Of a DNA stretch of 64,000 nt, positions 9,482-17,409 are shown in pieces. The DNA is from Mesorhizobium sp. 65-26 (GTDB lineage: Bacteria; Pseudomonadota; Alphaproteobacteria; Rhizobiales; Rhizobiaceae). The notes under the pieces were generated by a model, which searched no databases, was not told where the DNA came from, and was given only the letters and a program-made list of their open reading frames with translations. The stretch is from positions 881,569 to 945,568 of the forward strand of contig MKVL01000010.1 of NCBI GenBank assembly GCA_001899205.1, in the 5' to 3' direction. Every line of letters starts with the position of its first letter. The first letter of the stretch is position 1. The position numbers and the translations under genes were made by a program.

Positions 9482-9549
9482 CTCATGAAAAAAAGAGTTC
9501 GAATTTCATGAGAGCTCAGCTTCGTGAAAAAATCAAGGCGATTTTCACG
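9482..9549. promoter_or_regulatory. Two adjacent inverted repeats between divergent regulator and nitroreductase genes
   Basis: CTCATGAAA (9482-9490) and TTTCATGAG (9504-9512) form a perfect 9-bp inverted repeat with a 13-bp spacer. CGTGAAAA (9523-9530) and TTTTCACG (9542-9549) form a second, 8-bp pair with an 11-bp spacer. Both carry the core TGAAA/TTTCA. Their place immediately upstream of the XRE-cupin gene and before the nitroreductase gene is what an autoregulatory operator region would look like. Confidence 0.55.
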
Positions 9550-9652
9550 GGTCCGCAAGATTCTCTTGCGCCGTTTTGACGGTTCATGCAAAGGCTCCGG
9601 CACGAACGGCGAGTGGGGACGTCCGGTCGAAAATCGGGGTAAGGGACGGCCC

Positions 9653-10357
9653 ATGCTGGAGAATAACAGCCGACTTGCGATCGAGGCGGCGGTGGTCGAT
9701 GAAGCCATCGTTTCGCGCCGCTCGGTGCGGGCCTTTCTGCCCGATATGGTCGACGACGACACGATTCGCGCCATTCTCGAGGTTGCCGCGCGCGCGCCCT
9801 CCGGCACCAACATGCAGCCCTGGCGGGTCTACGTCACCAAGGGCGAGGTCAAGCAGAAGATCACGGACGCCATCCTCAACTCGGGCATCCGGGCCGAGAA
9901 GGCGGACTGGGACGAGTACCGCTACTATCCGGACCAGTTCTTCGAGCCTTATCTGACCCGACGGCGGGCGAACGGTTTCGGCCTTTACGGCGTGCTCGGC
10001 ATCGGCCGGCGCGAGGTCGACAAGATGCGCGCGCAGCATGATCGCAACTTCGTCTTCTTCGACGCGCCGGTGGGCATGATCTTCACCATCGACCGGCGTC
10101 TCAACCAGGGCTCCTGGATCGACTACGGCATGTTCCTGCAGAACATCATGGTAGCGGCCCGGGGCAGGGGGTTGCACACCTGTCCGCAGGCGGCGTTCGC
10201 GCCGTATCACCGGCAGATCAGGCCGGTGCTAAACATCCCGGACGAGGAGATCGTGGTCTGCGGCATGGCGCTCGGCCACGAGGACACGTCGAAGCCGGAG
10301 AACGGTTTCCGCACCGATCGCGCTCCGCTCGAGGAGTGGGTCACCTTCAGCGAATAG
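9653..10357 (+). CDS. Nitroreductase-family FMN oxidoreductase
   Basis: 234 aa. SRRSVRAFLPDMV near the N-terminus is the FMN phosphate-binding RRSxR motif, and ARAPSGTNMQPWRVYV is the second flavin-contact motif of the family. These are dimeric cytosolic NAD(P)H enzymes acting on nitro, quinone or ene substrates; the true substrate is unknown. The start is ATG 9653; longer in-frame extensions to 9524 lack family similarity and run through the inverted repeats. It is a single gene, divergent from the XRE-cupin regulator, and convergent with the following MFS gene. Confidence 0.85.
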   Translation: MLENNSRLAIEAAVVDEAIVSRRSVRAFLPDMVDDDTIRAILEVAARAPSGTNMQPWRVYVTKGEVKQKITDAILNSGIRAEKADWDEYRYYPDQFFEPYLTRRRANGFGLYGVLGIGRREVDKMRAQHDRNFVFFDAPVGMIFTIDRRLNQGSWIDYGMFLQNIMVAARGRGLHTCPQAAFAPYHRQIRPVLNIPDEEIVVCGMALGHEDTSKPENGFRTDRAPLEEWVTFSE

Positions 10358-10397
10358 GCCTAGGCCGGAGAGCTCCGAGAGAGGCGCTCCCGGATCT

Positions 10398-11837
10398 CTA
10401 TTCCGTGTTGATCATGCGATGGCCGCTGACATGCGCGCCGTCCTGCGGCGTCAGCTTGAGGTAGGCCAGCAGCGCGCACAGCGTGATGACGCCCTCGATG
10501 ACGAACATGATCCGGAAATCGTTGGTCGTCGCGTGGCCGCCGCCGGCCAGGAGCGACAGCATGGCCGCGGCGAAGCCGACGCTGATCGCCACCGCGAGCT
10601 GCCACAGTATGTAATAGAGCGCGCTGAAGCGGGCGAGTTGCTCCGGCGCGATGTCGGAATAGGCGAGATTGCCGGTCGAGGCCCATTGCGCTGAGCGGAA
10701 GACGCCAAAGATGAAGATGTAGATCAGCACGATCCAGGTCGGCGTGCTCGCCTGCATCAGGGCAAAGCCCGCGACCATCAGGGCGACGATCGGCGTGTTG
10801 GTGACCAGCACGCGGCGGAAGCCGAAGCGATTGAGAAGCCGGGGCATGAAGAAACGCATGGCCAGCGAGCCGATCGCGGCGACGAAGGTCAGCGATCCCG
10901 CCTGCACCGCGCTCATGCCGAAGCCGAGCTGGAACATCAGCGGGAGCAGGAAGACGACGGAGGTGAGGCCGATCGTATCGAGGCCGCCGCCGGTGAGGAA
11001 GGAGACGCGGAAGGTGCGGATGCGCAGGAGCTTGAGATCGAGAAGCGGGTTGCGCACGCGCAGGCAATAGAGCGAGGCAAGCGCCAGGATGACCGCGGCG
11101 AGGCTCAGCTGGGCTGCCACCTGGCCGCCGCTGGCATCCTTGGCTGCGAGCGAATCCATGCCGAAGACCAGCATCACCATGCCGGTTCCGACGAGCACGA
11201 AGCCCGGAAAGTCGAAGGGCGTGCGCACCGGCTTGGTCGCCGATGGAAAGAGCGAGGCGGCGAGAAAGGCGGCGGCGAGCGCGATCGGCACGTTGATGAA
11301 GAAGATCCAGCGCCAGGAAATGTAGGTAGTAAGGGCGCCGCCGACGAGCGGACCGACAAGCGGACCGGATTGCCCGGCGAGCGAGATGTACATGTTGATC
11401 TTCAGCGTGCGGTCGCGCGGAAAGGTGCTGAGGATCACGATCTGGCCGAGCGTGCCCATCAACGCACCGCCGAAGCCTTGCAGCGCGCGCGCCCCGACGA
11501 GGGTCCATATGTCGTTCGCCATGCCGCACAGGGCCGACGATGCGGCAAAGACCAGCAGGGCGAAGCAGTAGACGTTGCGCAGGCCGAACCGGTCTGCCAG
11601 CCAGCCGCCCAGCGGCATGGAGATGATGAGGCTGGCGACATAGACGGTGATGAGCAGGCCGAGCTGGCTCGGCGGCCGTGAAAGGCTCTCGCCGATGCCG
11701 GGAAGGGCGGTCACCACGACGTTCTGGTCGAGGCTGGTCATGAACACGCCGCACGCGACCGTGAGCGGCAGCAGGAGCATTGCCCTTGCCGGGAAATCGG
11801 CGCGATCGCTCACGCCGCTGGACACTTCTGCCGTCAT
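10398..11837 (-). CDS. MFS transporter, DHA2 (EmrB/QacA-like) drug exporter family
   Basis: 479 aa, hydrophobic throughout, of a length fitting a 14-helix DHA2 exporter. TSLDQNVVVTALPGIGESL is the family's motif D1 region, GGWLADRFGLRNVY motif A, and GPLVGGALTTYISWRWIFFINVPIAL the conserved segment before the midpoint loop. It is an inner-membrane proton antiporter; the substrate is unknown. ATG 11837 has no good ribosome site, whereas ATG 11780 follows AAGGG, so the protein may start 19 residues later. It is a single gene between the nitroreductase and sox operon; there is no adjacent TetR/MarR partner. Confidence 0.85.
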   Translation of the reverse strand: MTAEVSSGVSDRADFPARAMLLLPLTVACGVFMTSLDQNVVVTALPGIGESLSRPPSQLGLLITVYVASLIISMPLGGWLADRFGLRNVYCFALLVFAASSALCGMANDIWTLVGARALQGFGGALMGTLGQIVILSTFPRDRTLKINMYISLAGQSGPLVGPLVGGALTTYISWRWIFFINVPIALAAAFLAASLFPSATKPVRTPFDFPGFVLVGTGMVMLVFGMDSLAAKDASGGQVAAQLSLAAVILALASLYCLRVRNPLLDLKLLRIRTFRVSFLTGGGLDTIGLTSVVFLLPLMFQLGFGMSAVQAGSLTFVAAIGSLAMRFFMPRLLNRFGFRRVLVTNTPIVALMVAGFALMQASTPTWIVLIYIFIFGVFRSAQWASTGNLAYSDIAPEQLARFSALYYILWQLAVAISVGFAAAMLSLLAGGGHATTNDFRIMFVIEGVITLCALLAYLKLTPQDGAHVSGHRMINTE

Positions 11838-12010
11838 GGAGGTGCTGGAACCAAACGAAGATGCCGACTCTGCGGCGAGATATTATACTCGTGTGGGCCG
11901 GTTTTGCGGCCATGTTTGCCTGTCATGGCCGCCAGATGCGGAATTTTCTTGATCCAGAGGAAGGGCCGACAGCGTCAGATGCGGACGCTGCTCCATCGGG
12001 CTCCCCACTT

Positions 12011-12613
12011 CTACTGGACCTCGTAGCCGACTTCCTCGCTGGCGTGGCACAGCGTCTTCCAGAACGACCGCGCGAAGGAGCGGAAGACGTACATGTCGAA
12101 CTGATCGGCGCCTGTGCGCTGGATCTGCGTGAAGACATCGTGATGGGTGGTCGAACGACCGGCGCCGAGCGGGAAGGCGGATAGCGCGAAGTCAATGGCG
12201 AAGAGTTTCGCCAGCACCCATTCGGCCTTGGGACCGGCGATGCGGATCGCCGTGCGGCCATGCGACAGGTCCGTCACCGTGCCGATCGCCGGCGTGACAA
12301 CCCTCGCAAATGAAGCCGCCAGGCCCTCGGTCTCGTCGACCACGGTGAACCGGCCCGGCGCGAAACCGAAGGCCGCGCGCGCGCCATCGGTGGCGCCACC
12401 GCCAGCGCCGTCCGGAAGGGCAAGCCCGGTGATGGCGCGTATGGCCGACATCAGCATCTTTTCCTCGCCCGGCCAGGCGGCAAGCTGCAGAATCGAGCCC
12501 GGCCTCGTCTCGGTCAGGATGACGTCGACGCCATGCTCGAAATCACCATGCGAGCCGACACGGTAATCCGGCTCGAGCGGCGACTGGCGCTGCGGGATCT
12601 GGTGCTCAGCCAT
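12011..12613 (-). CDS. soxG: Sarcosine oxidase, gamma subunit
   Basis: 200 aa. It is the smallest folded subunit of heterotetrameric sarcosine oxidase, a GcvT-like relative that packs against the alpha subunit. The tail HDVFTQIQRTGADQFDMYVFRSFARSFWKTL is characteristic. ATG 12613 overlaps the alpha-subunit stop by 8 bp. It is the last gene of the beta-delta-alpha-gamma operon. Identification rests as much on the canonical gene order as on the modest sequence conservation of this subunit. Confidence 0.9.
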   Translation of the reverse strand: MAEHQIPQRQSPLEPDYRVGSHGDFEHGVDVILTETRPGSILQLAAWPGEEKMLMSAIRAITGLALPDGAGGGATDGARAAFGFAPGRFTVVDETEGLAASFARVVTPAIGTVTDLSHGRTAIRIAGPKAEWVLAKLFAIDFALSAFPLGAGRSTTHHDVFTQIQRTGADQFDMYVFRSFARSFWKTLCHASEEVGYEVQ

Positions 12614-15599
12614 GCATGCGGCTCCCGTCCGGGTCGTAGAAGTGGTTGGAGACGATCTCGACCGGTCCGAACCGGCCGCGTAGCGGGTCCGAGGCGAAGG
12701 CGCGGGTGCCGTGGCGCGCCTTGCCGCCCTTGACCAGAGCCAAGGCGATGTACTTGCCGAGCGCGGGCGAATAGCAGCAGGCGGTGATGTGACCGATGGA
12801 CCCGTGCGGGTTTGCCTCGTCGAGCTGCTCGACAATGTGCGAGCCGCCGTTGAGCGGCCGGTTGTCGAGCGAAACCAGGCCGACCAGCTCCAGTCGATCC
12901 TGCGCCACCAGGCCTTCGCGATCCATCATCGAGGAACCGATGAAGGGTTTCTTCTTGGACAGCATCCAGTCGAGATGCAGGTCGCGCGCGGTGGTGCGGC
13001 CGTCGATCTCGGCGCCTGTGACATGGCCCTTCTCGATGCGCATCGTGCCAAGGGCCTCCAGGCCGTAGGTCACCAGGCCGAACGGTTTGCCGGCCTCGAT
13101 CAGCGCTTCCCAGACATGGGTGCCATAGCCCGCGCCGCAATAGACCTCGAAGGCCATTTCGCCCGAGAAAGATAGGCGGCAGATCATCACCGGTACGCCG
13201 GCGATGCGGCCATGCACGATACCCATGAAGGGCAGGGCCGCGTTGTCGACCGGGGTGCCGGTGACGCAGGCCGCCAGGATCTGCCGGGCCTTGGGACCGC
13301 CGATCGCGGCGCCCGCCCACTCGTCCGTGACGGAGGTGATGGTGACCTTCAGCTCCGGCCAGATGACGTCGAGGAAATATTCCAGATGCTGCATCACCTT
13401 GCCGGCGTTGGCGGTGGTGGTGGTCATCAGGAAATCCTGTTCGCCCAGCCGCCAGGTCGTGCCGTCGTCAAAGGCCACGCCGTCCTCGCGCAACATCAGT
13501 CCGTAGCGCGCCTTGCCGACGACAAGGGTGGAGAACATGTTGGTGTAGACCCGGTCGAGGAACTCGGCCGCGTCCGGGCCCTGCACGGCGATCTTGCCCA
13601 GCGTCGAGACGTCGACGATGCCGGCCGACTCGCGTGTCGCCTTCGCTTCGCGCACATAGGCCTGCTCGACCGTTTCGCCGGGAAGGCCGTAGATCATCGG
13701 GCGATACCACAGGCCGGCCGAATACATGGTCGCGCCGTTCTCGATGTGCCAGTCATGCATCGGCGTCAGCCGCTCGGGCCTGAGGTCGCCGTAACGTTCG
13801 GCCGCGAGGGAGCCCAGCGACACGGCCGCGAAGGGCGGACGGAAGCGGGTCGTGCCGACCTCGGGGATAGGCTTGCCGAGCGCCTGGGCCATAATGGCCA
13901 GGCCCGGCACGTTGGAGTTCTTGCCCTGGTCCGTGGCCATGCCGAGCGTGGTGTAGCGCTTCAGATGCTCGACCGAGATGAAGCCTTCGCGATGGGCAAG
14001 GCGCACGTCCTCCGACGTCACGTCGTGCTGGAAGTCGACGAAGCTCCTGCCCTTGGCCTTGATCTCGAAGACCGGCGCTGGATCGGGATCGCAAGGCGTC
14101 GCCTCGACTGTGGGCAGCACGGCGGGCGCGGCATGTCCGCCGGCCGCGGAGAGCCCGGCCGCGCGGCCCTCGGCAATCGCCTCGTCAGTCGAGAACGAGC
14201 CGGTAAAGGCGCCGGCGCCGATCCAGCGTCCGTCAGGCTTCGGCGGCAGGAATGCCTGGCGCGCCGGGCTCCACTGCGCGCGGGCACCGGCCTGGCTGGC
14301 GAGATGGATGGTCGGCGACCAGCCGCCCGACATCAGCAGGCAGTCGGCGTGAATGCTGCGGGAGTCCCCCGTGAGAGCGCCGCTGACAGCGTCGAAGCGC
14401 TGCACCTTGATGCCCGACAGGCCCTTGCCGCCTTCGGTGGCAACGACCGCGTGGCCATTCAGCAGTTCCGCCTCTGCGGCGCTGGCCAGCGACCGTGTCT
14501 CGGCCGAAAGCTCGGAGCGCACGTCGACGATGGCGACGATCGCCGCGCCAGCCTTTTTCAGCGCCACCGCGGCGCCGTAGGCGCTGTCATTGTTGGTGAA
14601 GAGGGCGATCTTGCTTCCCGGCAGCACGCCAAATTCGTTGGCATAGCGCTGGGCGGCATGCGCCAGCATGACGCCTGGCCGGTCGTTGCCCGGGAAGACC
14701 AGCGGGCGTTCGAGCGAGCCGGTCGCGAGCACGACCGATTTTGCCCGGATCGTCCAGTGGCGATGGCGCGGCTCCCCCTTGGCAGACCGCTCCTTGAAGT
14801 CGCTGACGCGCTCTATGGCGGCCATCACATTGCCATCGTAGTGGCCCCACACGGTGGTGCGGGGGAGCAGCCGGACATTGTCGTGGCGTTCGAGCTGGCC
14901 GGCGACGCGCCGGGCCCAACTGGCCGCCGGCATGCCGTCGATCGTTTCGCCGGACCAGTTGGCGGAGCCGCCGAACTGCGGATCGAGCTCGGCCAGGATG
15001 ACGTTGGCGCCCTGTTCGGCGGCAGCCGTAGCGGCCATCAGGCCGGCCGGGCCGGAGCCGACCACCAGCACGTCGCAGAAGGCGTTCATGCGCTCGTAGC
15101 GCGCCTTGTCGGGCGTCGATCCGGCGCGGCCGAGGCCGGCGGCGCGGCGAATGAAATGTTCGCAGAACATCCAGAAGCGGGTGCCCTTCAACGGCCCGAA
15201 GACCGGACCCATGAAGGTCTTGTAGTAGAAGCCGGCGGCCAGCACCTTGCCGCCGAGCTGGTTCAGGGCGCCGATATCCCAGGCCAGCGTGGGCGTGCGG
15301 TTCTGGCTGACCGCGGTTAGCCCGTCATGGATTTCCACCATCGTCGCCGGGAGGTTGGGCTCGCGGAACTCACCCTTCAGCACGGTTACCAGCGCGTTCG
15401 GCTCCTCCACGCCGGCCGAGAGCACACCGCGCGGGCGGTGATACTTGAACGAGCGGCCGAAGAGGGTGACGCCGTTGGCGAGCAGGGCCGAGGCGAGCGT
15501 GTCGCCGGCATGGCCGGTATAGGCGATGCCGTCGAAGGTAAAGCGGATGGTGCGCTGCCGGTCGACGCGGCCGCCAGTGTCTGCGCGACGTGGGCTCAC
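12606..15599 (-). CDS. soxA: Sarcosine oxidase, alpha subunit
   Basis: 997 aa. An N-terminal ferredoxin-like domain (IRFTFDGIAYTGHAGDTLASALLANG) is followed by an NAD-binding domain with VVGSGPAGLMAATAAAEQG at about residues 180-200, and from about residue 600 a GcvT-type THF-binding domain. The enzyme oxidises sarcosine to glycine and makes 5,10-methylene-THF. I chose GTG 15599, which overlaps the delta-subunit TGA by 4 bp, because alpha subunits usually begin with this VSPRRADTGGR-like segment; the longer frame to 15704 has no similarity. Its substrate is supplied by the dimethylglycine dehydrogenase-type enzymes in the window. Confidence 0.93.
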   Translation of the reverse strand: MSPRRADTGGRVDRQRTIRFTFDGIAYTGHAGDTLASALLANGVTLFGRSFKYHRPRGVLSAGVEEPNALVTVLKGEFREPNLPATMVEIHDGLTAVSQNRTPTLAWDIGALNQLGGKVLAAGFYYKTFMGPVFGPLKGTRFWMFCEHFIRRAAGLGRAGSTPDKARYERMNAFCDVLVVGSGPAGLMAATAAAEQGANVILAELDPQFGGSANWSGETIDGMPAASWARRVAGQLERHDNVRLLPRTTVWGHYDGNVMAAIERVSDFKERSAKGEPRHRHWTIRAKSVVLATGSLERPLVFPGNDRPGVMLAHAAQRYANEFGVLPGSKIALFTNNDSAYGAAVALKKAGAAIVAIVDVRSELSAETRSLASAAEAELLNGHAVVATEGGKGLSGIKVQRFDAVSGALTGDSRSIHADCLLMSGGWSPTIHLASQAGARAQWSPARQAFLPPKPDGRWIGAGAFTGSFSTDEAIAEGRAAGLSAAGGHAAPAVLPTVEATPCDPDPAPVFEIKAKGRSFVDFQHDVTSEDVRLAHREGFISVEHLKRYTTLGMATDQGKNSNVPGLAIMAQALGKPIPEVGTTRFRPPFAAVSLGSLAAERYGDLRPERLTPMHDWHIENGATMYSAGLWYRPMIYGLPGETVEQAYVREAKATRESAGIVDVSTLGKIAVQGPDAAEFLDRVYTNMFSTLVVGKARYGLMLREDGVAFDDGTTWRLGEQDFLMTTTTANAGKVMQHLEYFLDVIWPELKVTITSVTDEWAGAAIGGPKARQILAACVTGTPVDNAALPFMGIVHGRIAGVPVMICRLSFSGEMAFEVYCGAGYGTHVWEALIEAGKPFGLVTYGLEALGTMRIEKGHVTGAEIDGRTTARDLHLDWMLSKKKPFIGSSMMDREGLVAQDRLELVGLVSLDNRPLNGGSHIVEQLDEANPHGSIGHITACCYSPALGKYIALALVKGGKARHGTRAFASDPLRGRFGPVEIVSNHFYDPDGSRMHG

Positions 15600-15883
15600 G
15601 GCTTGCCTCCGCTCTTGGTGTTCGCCGCGGCACCACGCACGAAGGCGACGCTGGATATCTCGTGCGTCAGCGTGTTGCGCACCATCCTGAGATGCGCCCT
15701 GCATCCGCCGGAGTGCTGCCAGATCTCATTGTGGTCGCCGGCGGGATTGAGCCGGTCGTAGACATAGGCGTTCCAGGCCTCGAGATCCTGCGAGGCGGGG
15801 TTGGGACGCTCGCGGTTGCCGTCACCCTGGTAGGTGAACTCGATGACGTCGCGCGGACCGCAATAGGGACAGGTGATGAGCAT
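15596..15883 (-). CDS. soxD: Sarcosine oxidase, delta subunit
   Basis: 95 aa, the zinc-binding delta subunit. MLITCPYCGPRDVIEFTYQG opens with the conserved CPYCG, and a further Cys/His pair (HSGGCRAHL) completes the metal site. It is structural in the heterotetramer. The gene lies 69 bp after soxB and overlaps soxA by 4 bp. The short length and the CPYCG start make this one of the surest calls in the window. Confidence 0.95.
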   Translation of the reverse strand: MLITCPYCGPRDVIEFTYQGDGNRERPNPASQDLEAWNAYVYDRLNPAGDHNEIWQHSGGCRAHLRMVRNTLTHEISSVAFVRGAAANTKSGGKP

Positions 15884-15952
15884 GTCGTTTGTCTTTTTCG
15901 TTTGACCGCTGTCGTTTCCGGAAACCGGTCTTCAGGTCTCTGGGGTAGCGGT

Positions 15953-17212
15953 CTAGTGCAAGCGCGGCGTCGCGCCCTGGCCCTTCTCGTCGATGAGGAT
16001 GCCACGGTGGAAGCGGTCGAGCGTGAAGGCGGCGTTCAGTTCGTGTGGCTCGTCGCGGGCGATGGTGTGAGCGAAGCAGAAGCCCGAGGCGGGCGTTGCC
16101 TTGAAGCCGCCGTAGCACCAGCCGCAGTTGAGATACATGCCGGGCAGGGGCCCTTTGGTGATGATCGGCGAGCCATCCATCGACATGTCACACACGCCGC
16201 CCCACGAGCGCAGCAGCCTGACGCCGCCCAGCGAAGGGAACATCGCCAGCATCTCGCTCATCACGTCCTCGACGATCGGCAGGTTGCCGCGCTGGGCGTA
16301 GCTGTTGTAGCCGTCGATGTCGCCGCCATAGACCAACCCGCCCTTGTCGGACTGGTTGATGTAGCAGTGACCCATTCCGAAGGTGACCACCGTATCGAGG
16401 AACGGCTTCAGCGATTCCGTCACGAAGGCCTGCAGTACATGGCTTTCGATGGGCAGCCGGTCGATGCCGGCGAGTTGCATGACCCGTCCGGTCGAGCCGG
16501 CGACCACGACCGCCACCTTCTTGGCCCGGATTTCGCCGCGCGACGTGGTGACGCCGGTGATCCGGTCACCATCCCTGAGGAATCCGGTGACCTCGCAATT
16601 CTCGATGATGTCGACGCCGCGGCGATCGGCGCCGCGCGCATAGCCCCAGGCCACCGCGTCGTGGCGAGCGGTGCCAGCGCGCCGCTGCATCAGGCCACCA
16701 AGGATCGGGAAACGCGCGTTGCCCGAAATGTCGATGGCCGGCATCAGCTGCTTGATCTGGGCCGGTGTCATCAATTCCGCGTCGACGCCCTGGTGGCGCA
16801 TGGAATTGCCGCGCCGGGCATAGTCGTCGAGCTGCGCTGGCGTGTGGGCGAGGTTCAGCACGCCGCGCTGCGAGAACATGACGTTGTAATTGAGGTCATG
16901 GGAGAGGTTCTCCCACTGCTTCATCGAATGCTCGTAGAAGCGCGTGTTCGGCGGCAGAAGGTAGTTCGAGCGGATGGTAACCGTGTTACGGCCGACATTG
17001 CCGGAGCCGATCCAGCCTCTCTCCAGCACCGCCACGTTGGTGATGCCGTGCTCCTTGGCCAGGTAATAGGCGGTCGAGAGGCCATGTCCGCCGCCCCCGA
17101 CGACGATGACGTCGTAGGATGCTTTCGGGTCCGGCTTGCGCCAGGCCGGCTTCCAGTCCCGGTTGCCGTTGAGAGCGTTCTTGAGAAGCGAGAAAACCGA
17201 ATATTCCGCCAT
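15953..17212 (-). CDS. soxB: Sarcosine oxidase, beta subunit
   Basis: 419 aa, the flavin-binding catalytic subunit. The DAO fold has DVIVVGGGGHGLSTAYYLAKEHG at about residues 33-55. LNCGWCYGGFKATPASG near the C-terminus is the FAD-closing motif. The enzyme carries FAD and covalent FMN in this family. ATG 17212 gives the usual MAEYSVFSLLKNAL start; ATG 17221, three codons earlier, is possible. It is first gene of the soxBDAG operon. The upstream 200 bp shows no copy of the TTTGCGAC box found before the betaine-type genes, so control may differ. Confidence 0.93.
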   Translation of the reverse strand: MAEYSVFSLLKNALNGNRDWKPAWRKPDPKASYDVIVVGGGGHGLSTAYYLAKEHGITNVAVLERGWIGSGNVGRNTVTIRSNYLLPPNTRFYEHSMKQWENLSHDLNYNVMFSQRGVLNLAHTPAQLDDYARRGNSMRHQGVDAELMTPAQIKQLMPAIDISGNARFPILGGLMQRRAGTARHDAVAWGYARGADRRGVDIIENCEVTGFLRDGDRITGVTTSRGEIRAKKVAVVVAGSTGRVMQLAGIDRLPIESHVLQAFVTESLKPFLDTVVTFGMGHCYINQSDKGGLVYGGDIDGYNSYAQRGNLPIVEDVMSEMLAMFPSLGGVRLLRSWGGVCDMSMDGSPIITKGPLPGMYLNCGWCYGGFKATPASGFCFAHTIARDEPHELNAAFTLDRFHRGILIDEKGQGATPRLH

Positions 17213-17409
17213 GCCTGTCATGATCCGTTGCGGGCGATGCGGCACACTATAGAGCAGGCCAGCACCGCAAGGCCAATATTGCGCCATGGCCTTTCGACTG
17301 GCCGACGCTCGCCTTGGGATCGCACGGCGGCTTGCTCCATCATATGACCGTCTTTATCAAGGACGAGCTTTTCAAACCGCCTTTGCCGTCCGCGAGTCGT
17401 CGACACATC

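Noticed and set aside
13212-15320. 702-codon frame antisense to soxA
   Set aside because: It is a shadow of the strongly supported sarcosine oxidase alpha subunit.
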